From positions 62,001 through 126,000 of the forward strand of contig NZ_JAAAJC010000002.1 in assembly GCF_009900715.1 (NCBI RefSeq): a DNA stretch of 64,000 nt, in the 5' to 3' direction. Shown in pieces: positions 16,535 through 25,071 of this stretch (within the stretch, counting starts at the first letter, position 1; the number at the start of each line of letters is the position of its first letter). A program made the position numbers and the translations under genes. The notes below the pieces were generated by a model. The model had not been told where the DNA came from. It saw nothing but the letters and a program-made list of their open reading frames with translations, and made no database searches. Source of the stretch: Halococcus salsus (GTDB lineage Archaea > Halobacteriota > Halobacteria > Halobacteriales > Halococcaceae).

Positions 16535-19500
16535 TCAGCACTCAGACCAGCCGCAGGACTCGCAGGTCTTGCAGCCCTCAGAGTAGTAGAGCGTGAACGA
16601 ACCACAGCTCGGACACTCGGGGCTCTCGCCGTTGTCGATGAGTTTCTGGGCGTCCGACTTGGTTCGGCCCCGGTCCGCCGAGCCCGCCTGCGTCGCGACC
16701 CCGCCGTCGGGTTCCGCGCTGTCGGGTTCCGCACCGCTCGCCGTGCTCTCGTCGGCGATCTCGTCGAGGTTCGCCTGCTTGGGGTAGGCCTGCTCGATCT
16801 CGCCGTCGAGGTAGCGCCGCATCGCGGTGCCGATGGCGTCCGGGATCGACTGGATCTGCTCGCCCTTGTCCCAGGCGACCTTCGGGCTTCGGGTGCCGTT
16901 GAGTTCGTCGGCGATCTCGATCGGGTCGACGCCCGAGCGGAGCGCGGTCGAGATGACCTTCGCGAGCGCCTCGGTGAACGAGTTGGTGAACCCGCCGGAG
17001 TGGCCGATGTTGGCGAACAGTTCGAAGGCTCTACCCTGCTCGTCCTCGTTGATGTTGACGTAGAGCTTGCCGTAGCCCGTGTCGATACGCTGGGTCACGC
17101 CGTGGAGCACGTCGGGTCGGGGCTGTTTCTCTGCATACGCGGGCTCGGCGAGCCCGTCGAGGTCGGCGTCGAGCGCCGCGCGGACGTCCTCGTTGTCGAG
17201 GAAGCCCGAGAGACCGCCGAAGACCTCCTCGATCTGCTCGGCGATGACCGTCGCCGCCTCGTCTTCGTCGGCGAACTCGGCGTTGTCGGCGCGAGTCGTC
17301 AACACCTGCTTCGAGCGCGTGCCGTCGCGGTAGACGGTCACACCTTTTCCGCCGTTGTCGTAGATGTAGCGGTAGACCTCGTCCATGTCCTCCCGGCTCG
17401 CCGAGTTCGGGAAGTTGCAGGTCTTCGAGATGGCCGAGTCCACGCCGGCCTGACAGGCACACTGGACCGCCGCGTGCTGCTTGCCGGTGAGGTCCGCGGT
17501 CACGACGAAGAGCTCGCCGATGGCGTCCGGCACCGAATCGAGCCCCTCGACGCCGTCGAACACGTTCGAGGCCATCTGGTCTTGGGCTTCTCGCTTCACG
17601 GCGTCGACGTCGATGTCGTTGGCCTCCAGGACCCTGAGGAAGTAGTCGTCGAACTCCACCAGCATCTCGTCGCCCTGGACGTCGTCGGAGACGTTCTTGT
17701 AGTAGGCGACGTTGTAGATGGGCTCACAGCCCCCAGTCGTATTGCCGACCATCGAAGTCGTGCCCGTCGGTGCGATGGTGGTGGTGTTGTGGTTCCGCAT
17801 CGGGTAGCCGTCGGCCCAGTCGTCGGCCGATTCACCCGTCTGCGCCTCGAACCACTCGCGGTACGCGGTCGGGTTCGCGTACTTCGAGTCGGCCCAGTCG
17901 TCGAAGCTCCCACGAACCTCGGCGAGGTCGTGCGAGGCGGCTTTCGAACCGTGGTTGATGTGGGTCATGAGCTGGCGCGCGACCTCGTTGCCCTCCTCGG
18001 AGCCGTAGCGCACACCCAGCTGGATGTAGAGCTGCGCGAGCCCCATGACTCCCAGTCCAATTTTCCGCATCTCGCGGACCTTCTGTTCGATCTTCGCCAC
18101 CGGGAAGTCGCTCATCGTGACGACGTTCTCGAGGAACCGCGTCCCGAGTTCGATACGGCGGTCGAACTCCTCGAAGTCGATGGCTTCCTCCAGGTAGGCG
18201 TCCATCGCGGCCTCGTGGGAGTCGTACTCGGCCTCGTGCTCGGCCGACCAGACCCGCCAGTCGGGCGCGTCGCTCGCGGCGAGCGTCGAGAGGTTGATGT
18301 GCCCGAGGTTGCAGGCCTCGTACTCCTCAAGTGGCTGCTCGCCACATGGGTTCGTCGCGAGGATCTCGTGGTCCGGGTGTTCCTCGACGTCGAACGAGTG
18401 CTCCTTGTTGACGCGTTCGAGGTAGATCACACCGGGCTCGCCGTTCTGGTAGGCCCCGTCGACGATGTGCTCCCAGAGCGCCTCGGCGGGGATCGAGAGG
18501 ACCTCGCCGACCTCGACGTGCTCGCCGAGGTCGTAGCACTCGTAGAGCTCCTTCGTCTCTGGCGTGGCGACGTGCGGCTCCTCGGTTCGGGGGTTCGTGA
18601 ACGTGAACTCGCCGCCCTCCTTCAGCGCGTCCATGAAGTCGTCGGTGACACCCACGGAGATATTGAAGTTCGAGAGGTGGCCCTCGACGGCGTTCCGGAG
18701 GTGTTTCGGGACGCGGCCCTCCTCGTCGATGAGCTCGCGGGCCTCTTCGAGCGCGTCCACGAACTGGGTGTGGGTGAAGTCGTCGGGGTCGTTGAGCCGG
18801 AGGGAGTGCGCGAGCGAGACGTCCTTGTTCTTGGCGTGGATGAACTGGATGACGTCGGGGTGGGAGACGCGCATGACGCCCATCTGTGCGCCCCGTCGCG
18901 CGCCGCCCTGCGCGATGGTCTCGCACATCTGGTCGTAGGTCCGCATGAAGGTGATCGGGCCGGAGGCGATCCCGCCCGTCGAGCCGACGGCGTCGCCGTA
19001 GGGGCGGAGCTTCCAGAACGCGTAGCCCATGCCGCCGCCGGACTGGAAGACCTGCGCGGCTTCCTTCGCGGTCTCGTGGATGTCGTCGATGTCGTCGCCC
19101 GGCGAGTCGACGAAACACGCCGAGAGCTGCTGGAGTTCGTCGCCGGCGTTCATCAGCGTCGGCGAGTTCGGCATGAACGAGAGGTGCTCCATCGAGTCCT
19201 GGAACGATTTGGCGGTGTCCTCGACGTGCGTTCGGATGTCCTCGGGGAGCTCGGGAACGATGGTGTCGTAGGCGAACTTGTTGACGTTGTAGGCCGAGAG
19301 GGTGGTTTCGGCCTCGGCGTCGGCGGTCGTGCCCGTGCCGAAGACCTCGCTCGCGAGCTCGTCGCGGCGCGGGTGGTCCGGTTTCAGCTGGTCGGGCCGC
19401 ACGGTGATATCGATGTCGCGCGCGTCGGCCTCGAAGACCGCCTCCGCGAGCGCGACGTTCTTCGCGACGCGCTCGAAGAGGTCCTCCTGACTCTCGACGA

Positions 19501-19642
19501 GTTCGCCGTCGGCGTCCTTGCGGAGGTAGCGCGCCGGCAGGATGTTGTCGTAGGCGTTCGCGGTGAGGCGCTCCTGGAGCGTCTCGCCGTCGACGCGCTT
19601 GACGGGGAGGCTGACCTCGTCGGCGGAGTCCGCGCGGCTCAC
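16535..19642 (-). CDS. nrdJ: Adenosylcobalamin-dependent (class II) ribonucleoside-diphosphate reductase
   Basis: A 1035-residue single-chain enzyme that makes deoxyribonucleotides with a B12-generated thiyl radical. Visible family motifs are SFMPNSPTLMNAG, LSACFVDS (first redox cysteine), GGGMGYAFWKLRP, NPCGEQPL (near residue 432, with the radical cysteine), and APTGTTSMVGNTTGG. After an inserted region the C-terminus ends in CPSCG and CKTCESCGWSEC, a zinc ribbon that also holds shuttle cysteines. The frame is continuous and I see no intein, although inteins are frequent in this gene in halophiles. It is monocistronic, and no cobalamin riboswitch is apparent upstream. Confidence 0.95.
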   Translation of the reverse strand: MSRADSADEVSLPVKRVDGETLQERLTANAYDNILPARYLRKDADGELVESQEDLFERVAKNVALAEAVFEADARDIDITVRPDQLKPDHPRRDELASEVFGTGTTADAEAETTLSAYNVNKFAYDTIVPELPEDIRTHVEDTAKSFQDSMEHLSFMPNSPTLMNAGDELQQLSACFVDSPGDDIDDIHETAKEAAQVFQSGGGMGYAFWKLRPYGDAVGSTGGIASGPITFMRTYDQMCETIAQGGARRGAQMGVMRVSHPDVIQFIHAKNKDVSLAHSLRLNDPDDFTHTQFVDALEEARELIDEEGRVPKHLRNAVEGHLSNFNISVGVTDDFMDALKEGGEFTFTNPRTEEPHVATPETKELYECYDLGEHVEVGEVLSIPAEALWEHIVDGAYQNGEPGVIYLERVNKEHSFDVEEHPDHEILATNPCGEQPLEEYEACNLGHINLSTLAASDAPDWRVWSAEHEAEYDSHEAAMDAYLEEAIDFEEFDRRIELGTRFLENVVTMSDFPVAKIEQKVREMRKIGLGVMGLAQLYIQLGVRYGSEEGNEVARQLMTHINHGSKAASHDLAEVRGSFDDWADSKYANPTAYREWFEAQTGESADDWADGYPMRNHNTTTIAPTGTTSMVGNTTGGCEPIYNVAYYKNVSDDVQGDEMLVEFDDYFLRVLEANDIDVDAVKREAQDQMASNVFDGVEGLDSVPDAIGELFVVTADLTGKQHAAVQCACQAGVDSAISKTCNFPNSASREDMDEVYRYIYDNGGKGVTVYRDGTRSKQVLTTRADNAEFADEDEAATVIAEQIEEVFGGLSGFLDNEDVRAALDADLDGLAEPAYAEKQPRPDVLHGVTQRIDTGYGKLYVNINEDEQGRAFELFANIGHSGGFTNSFTEALAKVISTALRSGVDPIEIADELNGTRSPKVAWDKGEQIQSIPDAIGTAMRRYLDGEIEQAYPKQANLDEIADESTASGAEPDSAEPDGGVATQAGSADRGRTKSDAQKLIDNGESPECPSCGSFTLYYSEGCKTCESCGWSEC

Positions 19643-19990
19643 GCGTCGCTCCTCCGGGCAGGTACGGCGGTTCTGCGGTCGATTCGGCGGGTGAAGTAAG
19701 AGGAAGTCCCAACCATCTGTGACGGGAATCTCCTACTGAAGCGAGGGTGATGAACGCTTCGGCCCGCGTTTTCCTGTACTGTCTCGTCGATCGAAATCAA
19801 GGTCCGTTGGCTGGTCATGTGAACTCCTGTTTGCGCCCGCACGCGTCGTACTGAGACACTCTCCACCTGAGCACATAACCGTAGGTAGACCAGAGTGAAA
19901 GTAATCTGATCGCCAGCCAAATCACCCAAGGGAGGCGAGATATCGACGCGAAAGCAGAGGGGGTTTTCGGATGGAAGTCGAGGGTTGAAA
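19643..19990. other. Intergenic region between nrdJ and trpG
   Basis: These 348 bases hold the promoter region of the minus-strand ribonucleotide reductase gene and the 3' end of the trp unit. I see no convincing gene or structured element; a 96-codon minus frame across it lacks haloarchaeal composition. Confidence 0.45.
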
Positions 19991-20626
19991 TCAGCGCTCG
20001 ATGGTCGGTCGTTCGGGGTCGCTCGTGACGCGTGCGAGGAAGTTCCGGATGACGTCGTGGCCGACCCCGGTCAGCACGCTCTCGGGGTGGAACTGGACGC
20101 ACTCGATGGGGTACTCGCGGTGGCGGATCCCCATCACGAGGTCGTCGGTGCGTGCGCTCACGGCGAAACAGTCGGGGACCTCGGTGGCGACGAGGGAGTG
20201 GTACCGGCCGGCCCGAAATCCCTGGTCGAGCCCCCTGAACACGCCTTTGCCGTCGTGGTCGATGGCGAACGCCTTGCCGTGGACCGGCTCCGGCGCGCGC
20301 CCGACCGACCCGCCGTAGGCGTAGACCGCGGCTTCGAGCCCGAGACAGACCCCGAGCGTGGGTACCTCGGGACCGAGTTCGCGGAAGACGTCGAGGGTGA
20401 CACCGACGTCGCGTTCGTTCTCGGGGTGGCCCGGACCGGGGCTCACCACGATGGCGTCGGGGTCGTAGGCGCGGATCTCGTCGAGCGAGGCGGTGTTCCG
20501 AACGACGTGGGTGTCGGCGTGTTCGCTGACGTACTCCACGAGGTTGTAGGTGAACGAATCGAAGTTGTCGACAAACAGCACCCGCGGGCGGTCCGCGGTG
20601 GCTGTCGAGCCGGTCGACCCGGTCAT
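19991..20626 (-). CDS. trpG: Anthranilate synthase component II (glutamine amidotransferase)
   Basis: A 211-residue class I glutamine amidotransferase that supplies ammonia to TrpE. It begins with a short variable tail and then LFVDNFDSFTYNLVEY. The oxyanion strand IVVSPGPGHPENE precedes the nucleophile cysteine in TLGVCLGLEAA, and the catalytic His-Glu pair is in CVQFHPESVLT. The ATG overlaps the trpE stop in ATGA. It is the last gene of trpDFEG. Confidence 0.95.
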   Translation of the reverse strand: MTGSTGSTATADRPRVLFVDNFDSFTYNLVEYVSEHADTHVVRNTASLDEIRAYDPDAIVVSPGPGHPENERDVGVTLDVFRELGPEVPTLGVCLGLEAAVYAYGGSVGRAPEPVHGKAFAIDHDGKGVFRGLDQGFRAGRYHSLVATEVPDCFAVSARTDDLVMGIRHREYPIECVQFHPESVLTGVGHDVIRNFLARVTSDPERPTIER

Positions 20627-22236
20627 CGGCCCGCCTCCGGGATGGAGGGTTCGTCCGGCGGGCGCTCGATGGCTTCGAGCGCGGCGAGCACCCCGCCCAT
20701 CTTGCGTTCGGTCTCCTCGTACTCGCTCGCGGGGTCGGAGTCCGCGACGATGCCCGCACCCGCCTGCACCACGATCCGGTCGAGCGCGCGTCGGTGCGCG
20801 TCGCGTCGTTCGCTCCCGTGGTCGACGAGGGCCGTGCGGATTACGATCGCCATATCGGCGTCGCCGTCCCACGAGAAGTAGCCCACGCCGCCGCCGTAGA
20901 GCCCGCGATGACTGGGTTCGAGGGCGTCGATGATCTCCATCGCGCGGACCTTCGGCGCGCCCGAGAGCGTCCCCATCGGGAAGGTCGCGCGCGTCGCGTC
21001 GAAGGCGTCGCAGTCCGCGGCCAACCGACCCGTGACCGTGGACTCGATGTGCTGGACGTGCGAGTACTTGAGGACGCTCATGAAGTCCCGGACCCGGACG
21101 GTCGTGGGTTCGCTCACCCGGCGGACGTCGTTGCGCGCGAGGTCCACCAGCATCGTGTGCTCGGCGCGTTCCTTCTCGTCGGCCAGGAGTTCGCCCGCGA
21201 GCCGACGGTCCTCGACCGGGCTCGCGCCCCGCTGGCAGGTCCCCGCGAGCGGGTTCGAGACGACCTCGTTCTCGCGAACCGAGACCAGGGTCTCGGGGCT
21301 CGACCCCACGATCGAGCGCTCGCCGTATTCGAGGAGGTACATGTACGGCGAGGGATTCACGTCGCGGAGCGCGGCGTAGAGCCCGCGGGGGTCGACCTCG
21401 CCGACGAGTTCGCGGGCGCGCGAGAGCACGACCTGATAGCTGTCGCCGTCGAGGACGTGCTCCTTCGCACGGCGGACGGCTTCCTCGTAGGCCTCGCGCG
21501 ACTCGGCGCGTTCGTCCTCGCGTTCGAACCCGCCGAACGCGGGATCGGTGTCCGAGAGCGCCGCGGTCACCCGCTCGACCTCGCTCACGAGGTCGTCGTA
21601 GACCGTGCCGGGGTCGTCGCCGGGCCGGAGGAGGGGCGTGAACACCAGCGAGACCTCGTCGGCGGCGTGGTCGAACGCCAGGGTCTTCGTCGTCAGTACG
21701 AACTGGGCGTCCGGAACGGTCGAATCGGGGCGGTCGAGCCCCACCTCGTCGAGGTGGAGGTCGTAAACGGCGTCGTAGGCGAGGAAGCCGACGAGCCCGC
21801 CCTCCAGCTGCTGGCGGTCGGTCTCGGGGAAGTTCGCGCGCTCGACCGCGGGGAGCGCGTCGCGGAGACGGTCGAGGGTGTCGCCCGTGCCGGCGTCGAT
21901 GAGTCCCTCGTAGCGCGAGTCGAAGGTCTCGACGTCGGTCCCGGTCGGGTCGACCGTGACGGCGGCTGCGGGGTCGTAGCCTACGAACGAGTAGCGCGCG
22001 TGGCGGTCCTCGGGGGCGGGCGCGAACGCGCCGTCCGGGTCGCTGGAGGCGACCTTCTCGGCGCTCTCCAGCAGGAAGGTGTACTCGGCATCGACGGTAT
22101 CGGCGAGCGCCGCGTAGGCCGCCAGCGGTTCGGTGTCGCCGTCGAGCGGTGCGGTGGTGTGGATCACGACCGGGCCGTCGGCGTCGTTCGCGAGTTCGAC
22201 GAACCGGTCGCGATCGAGGTCGAGCGGCGAACTCAT
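20623..22236 (-). CDS. trpE: Anthranilate synthase component I
   Basis: A 537-residue chorismate-utilising enzyme that makes anthranilate with TrpG. Characteristic blocks are GGLVGFLAYDAVYDL, DSYQVVLSRARELVGEV, NPSPYMYLLEYGERSIVGSS, HTMLVDLARNDVRRVS and GTLSGAPKVRAMEIIDALEP. The N-terminal LLESAEKV element resembles the LLES tryptophan feedback site, so the enzyme is probably inhibited by tryptophan. Start and stop overlap both neighbours by four bases, indicating translational coupling. Confidence 0.96.
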   Translation of the reverse strand: MSSPLDLDRDRFVELANDADGPVVIHTTAPLDGDTEPLAAYAALADTVDAEYTFLLESAEKVASSDPDGAFAPAPEDRHARYSFVGYDPAAAVTVDPTGTDVETFDSRYEGLIDAGTGDTLDRLRDALPAVERANFPETDRQQLEGGLVGFLAYDAVYDLHLDEVGLDRPDSTVPDAQFVLTTKTLAFDHAADEVSLVFTPLLRPGDDPGTVYDDLVSEVERVTAALSDTDPAFGGFEREDERAESREAYEEAVRRAKEHVLDGDSYQVVLSRARELVGEVDPRGLYAALRDVNPSPYMYLLEYGERSIVGSSPETLVSVRENEVVSNPLAGTCQRGASPVEDRRLAGELLADEKERAEHTMLVDLARNDVRRVSEPTTVRVRDFMSVLKYSHVQHIESTVTGRLAADCDAFDATRATFPMGTLSGAPKVRAMEIIDALEPSHRGLYGGGVGYFSWDGDADMAIVIRTALVDHGSERRDAHRRALDRIVVQAGAGIVADSDPASEYEETERKMGGVLAALEAIERPPDEPSIPEAGR

Positions 22237-22865
22237 GCGCGCACCGACTCCGCCGTCGCGCGCTCGACGAACCGCCGGAGCGCGTCGTGGTCCTTCCGCC
22301 CACCGGTTTCCTCGACCCCGCTCGAAACGTCGACCCCGAACGGCTCGGCGGTGTGGACCGCGCTCGCGACGTTCTCGGGTGTGAGACCACCGGCGAGGAG
22401 CACCGGGGTGTCGAGGTCGGCGACGACCTCGCGGGCGTGGTCCCAGTCGTGGGTCTCGCCCGTCCCGCCCGCGCCGTGCTCGTCGGTCGAATCCAGCACG
22501 ATGGCGTCCGCCGCGGTGTACCCAGAGAGGTCGCCGGCCGCGTCGACGGCCGCGAACACCGACCGGTCGGTGGCCGCCGCGAGCGCCTCGATCTCCGCCG
22601 GCGAGAAGCCGTGGACCTGTATCGCGTCGGTCCCCACACGGTCGGCGAGGTCGGCCCCCGCGGCGGGCGAGTCGGGCATCGTGACGAGGACGCTCGTGAC
22701 GTCGTCGGGAACCCGGTCGGCGAGCGCGGCGGCCTCGTCCGGCGTGACCTCGCGTGGCGTCTCGATCGGCACTCCGGAAACGAATCCGACGAGGTCCGCA
22801 CCGGCGTCGAGGGCGGCGTGCAGGTCGTCGTCGTTGGTCAGCCCGCAGAGCTTCGCGCGCGTCAC
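22233..22865 (-). CDS. trpF: Phosphoribosylanthranilate isomerase
   Basis: A 210-residue TIM-barrel enzyme converting phosphoribosylanthranilate to the carboxyphenylamino-deoxyribulose phosphate. It opens with AKLCGLTNDDD, which holds the catalytic cysteine. DAIQVHGFS, DAIVLDSTD with the catalytic Asp, LLAGGLTPENV and GVDVSSGVEE follow as expected along the barrel. The GTG start overlaps the trpD stop in GTGA. The length is normal. Confidence 0.95.
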   Translation of the reverse strand: MTRAKLCGLTNDDDLHAALDAGADLVGFVSGVPIETPREVTPDEAAALADRVPDDVTSVLVTMPDSPAAGADLADRVGTDAIQVHGFSPAEIEALAAATDRSVFAAVDAAGDLSGYTAADAIVLDSTDEHGAGGTGETHDWDHAREVVADLDTPVLLAGGLTPENVASAVHTAEPFGVDVSSGVEETGGRKDHDALRRFVERATAESVRA

Positions 22866-23881
22866 GCGGTCTCACCCGGGACCGCCTCCGCCCCGCAGAG
22901 CATCGCGAGCGTCTCGCCCGCTGCCCCCGAATCGATGGCCTCGCGGGCCGAGGCGACCCCGGCTTCGAGGCTGTCGGCGAGGCCGGCGACGTAGACCGCC
23001 GCGCCGGCGTTCGCGAGCACGATGTCTCGTTTCGCGCCCCCGAGGTCGCCGGTCACGATACCCCGGAGGTCGGCGGCGTTCTCCGCGGGCGTGCCGCCGG
23101 CGACGGCTTCGACCGGGGCAGGGTCGAGCCCGAGGTCGGCGGGCGTCAGGTCGTACTCCTCGACCTCGTCCCCGTCGACCTCGGCCACCGTCGTCCCCCC
23201 GTGGAGACAGATCTCGTCCATCCCGGAACCGTGGACAACGAGCGCGCGCTCGACGTCCATCTTCGTGAGCGAGCGGGCGAGCACCGGCACGAGGTCGGGC
23301 GAGTAGACCCCGACGACCTGGGCATCGGCGTTCGCGGGGTTCGTCAGCGGGCCGAGCGCGTTGAAGATCGTCCGCATCCCGAGCTCCTTTCGCGGGCCGA
23401 TGACGGCCTTCATCGCGGGGTGGAACACGGGGGCGAGCATGAAGCCGATCCCGTCGCGCTCGATGGCGCGCTCGACGGCCGGCGGTTCGGCGTCGATGTC
23501 GACCCCGAGCTCGTCGAGCACGTCGGCGCTCCCCGAAGAGGAGGAGACCGAGTAGTTGCCGTGCTTCGCGACGTTGACCCCCGCGCCCGCCGCGACGACC
23601 GCGCTCGCCGTCGAGACGTTGATCGTGTCGTGGTCGTCGCCGCCCGTCCCACAGGTGTCCACCAGCGGCCGGGAGTCGGGGTCGATGGTCCGGGCCGCGT
23701 TCCGCATCCCCTGGGCGAAGCCCGCGATCTCGGTCTCGGTCTCGCCCTTCGCCCGGAGCGCCGCGAGCAACGCCCCGATCTGGGCGTCGGTCGCGTTCTC
23801 GAACACCGCCGTGGCGGCCGCTCGCGCCGCCGACAGGTCGAGGTCCTCGCCGTCCGTCACGTGTTCGATATGCTCTTTCAT
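22862..23881 (-). CDS. trpD: Anthranilate phosphoribosyltransferase
   Basis: A 339-residue enzyme joining anthranilate to PRPP, first gene of the trpDFEG unit. Its family signatures are DTCGTGGDDHDTINVST (PRPP loop), AKHGNYSVSSSSGSADVLDE, FNALGPLTNPA and LVVHGSGMDEI. The gene order D-F-E-G with four-base overlaps at each junction matches other haloarchaea, in which trpCBA is elsewhere. The PRPP it needs could come from the prs product in this window. The promoter region contains an inverted repeat described separately. Confidence 0.95.
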   Translation of the reverse strand: MKEHIEHVTDGEDLDLSAARAAATAVFENATDAQIGALLAALRAKGETETEIAGFAQGMRNAARTIDPDSRPLVDTCGTGGDDHDTINVSTASAVVAAGAGVNVAKHGNYSVSSSSGSADVLDELGVDIDAEPPAVERAIERDGIGFMLAPVFHPAMKAVIGPRKELGMRTIFNALGPLTNPANADAQVVGVYSPDLVPVLARSLTKMDVERALVVHGSGMDEICLHGGTTVAEVDGDEVEEYDLTPADLGLDPAPVEAVAGGTPAENAADLRGIVTGDLGGAKRDIVLANAGAAVYVAGLADSLEAGVASAREAIDSGAAGETLAMLCGAEAVPGETA

Positions 23882-23891
23882 TGGATGGTGA

Positions 23892-23939
23892 TGTACGATT
23901 TCGCGTTGTAATGGACAAATCAGTACATCGACTTAAACG
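23892..23939 (-). promoter_or_regulatory. trp promoter with candidate operator palindrome
   Basis: On the minus strand a TATA-like CGTTTAAGT (23931-23939) precedes TGTACTGATTT (23917-23927), and TGTACGATTT lies in the opposite orientation at 23892-23901. The two arms form an inverted repeat with a 15-base spacer, positioned between the TATA box and the trpD start at 23881. That covers the expected transcription start, a good place for a repressor. The binding protein is unknown. Confidence 0.5.
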
Positions 23940-24024
23940 TGTCGTCGGCCGGTCGCGGCGCTCCGTCGATCGGGGCGTTTCGAAACGTTCAATTATGCCC
24001 CGGATGAACCACTATTCCCAAGAC

Positions 24025-24099
24025 GGGTTCGTGGTCTAGGCTGGTTATGACACCTCCTTGACATGGAGGAGGCCGGCGGTTCAAATCCGCCCGAACCCA
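24025..24099 (+). tRNA. tRNA-Val (GAC)
   Basis: The 75-base gene has acceptor stem GGGTTCG/CGAACCC and discriminator A. Its anticodon stem CCTCC/GGAGG encloses TTGACAT with anticodon GAC, and the T-arm is GGCGGTTCAAATCCGCC. There is no intron, and CCA is not encoded. Confidence 0.95.
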
Positions 24100-24408
24100 C
24101 TCTCTTCACTCGGATTCCGGTCATTCCACCATTGAGGCACACCGCTGTAACCGTCGAAACTGGGGTGGTCGCGGTGAGCCGGTCCGCTTCACTGCCCTCC
24201 GATATGCGACTAGTGTGGATGAGAGCCAGTAGTGCGCAGCGCAGAATGAAGGACGGTGTCGCCCACAAGCTTCGTCGCAGATGCTGTTCTACGCGAGCGT
24301 GTCGAGAGATACCTCGTACGCGATCCCGGACGACGCTCCCGGAGATGCTCGGACAGTTCCTGATCGACCACAACGAGACGAATAGTGGCTATTACCCGCA
24401 GATTTGGT
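24100..24408. other. Intergenic stretch downstream of tRNA-Val
   Basis: I see no supportable gene here. A plus-strand frame that continues from the tRNA (to 24419) is basic and cysteine-rich in a way typical of non-coding halophile DNA. A degraded gene cannot be excluded. Confidence 0.4.
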
Positions 24409-24705
24409 TCAAGGTGTAGTTTCGGACGAGGAGGACCCAGTCGTCCTCCAGATCGTCCAGACCCCAATCGAAAGCAATATTATACCAAGTATTAGTACAG
24501 CCCACCCGATTGTTTCTCCAGAGACCGTGTATGATGCAATGTCGTAATAAACAGGTTGGCAAGTGTTCCGTATCAATTTCCCGTCTTCCCATACCTCGGT
24601 ACAGCTAGTGGCAGGTAGCACGGCTACGAATATGTATACGGAGAGTGCACCGAAGAGAAATGAGAGAGAGCCAATGATTCGTTCGGACAAGATCTTTAGA
24701 TCCAT
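24409..24705 (-). CDS. Small two-helix membrane protein, low GC
   Basis: A 98-residue protein. The first helix is about SLSFLFGALSVYIFVAVLP. A loop follows with two cysteines (ATSCTEVWEDG and RNTCQPVYYD) that could form an extracytoplasmic disulfide. The second helix is about IGWAVLILGIILLSIGVW, and the tail is Ser/Thr-rich. The base composition is clearly lower in GC than the surroundings, hinting at recent acquisition. I do not recognise the family. Confidence 0.6.
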   Translation of the reverse strand: MDLKILSERIIGSLSFLFGALSVYIFVAVLPATSCTEVWEDGKLIRNTCQPVYYDIASYTVSGETIGWAVLILGIILLSIGVWTIWRTTGSSSSETTP

Positions 24706-24894
24706 GTATCACTCAACACCAACCGAAACTAGAAACCGCCCTTTCTGATACCACCCTATTTGCCATTGGTGCCGCCTCTTAGGTTTGTGTGGTGTTGCGG
24801 AACGCATATCGATTTTGCCAAGAGGTAACAAATACTGCCTCCCGTAGCTATGGCGACGCGCGTCGACGTACCGAAACGCACCGAGAAACCAGGC

Positions 24895-24996
24895 TCAGTG
24901 GATGAGGATAACGTGTCCGCACTCCGGACACTCGACCTTGTCGTCGTCCGATTCGAACGCCACAGCGTTCTCACATTCGTTGCATCGTTTCTCCAT
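24895..24996 (-). CDS. 33-residue zinc ribbon protein
   Basis: A micro-protein starting MEKRCNECENAV with a second knuckle VECPECGHVILIH and an acidic spacer (ESDDDK) between them. Two CxxC pairs 18 residues apart make a classic zinc ribbon. Such stand-alone ribbons are common in halophiles. It is the first minus-strand gene after the Tat hydrolase (25072-25986), 75 bases beyond its stop, and might be co-transcribed. Confidence 0.7.
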   Translation of the reverse strand: MEKRCNECENAVAFESDDDKVECPECGHVILIH

Positions 24997-25071
24997 TCGA
25001 CGGTGTTGGTACCGAATGGCAAAGGCGCTTCCGACGGTCGGGACTCGCCTCGTGCCCGGTTCGGCGGCCTC

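Noticed and set aside
16535-19642. Intein in ribonucleotide reductase
   Set aside because: The gene often carries inteins in halophiles, so I looked, but the frame is uninterrupted, of normal length, and no intein N- or C-terminal motifs are visible.
19643-19990. Cobalamin riboswitch upstream of the B12-dependent reductase
   Set aside because: No B12-box-like sequence or suitable structure was seen, and such riboswitches are not expected in haloarchaea.
24063-24419. 118-codon plus-strand frame
   Set aside because: It starts inside tRNA-Val and has a basic, cysteine-rich composition unlike haloarchaeal proteins.
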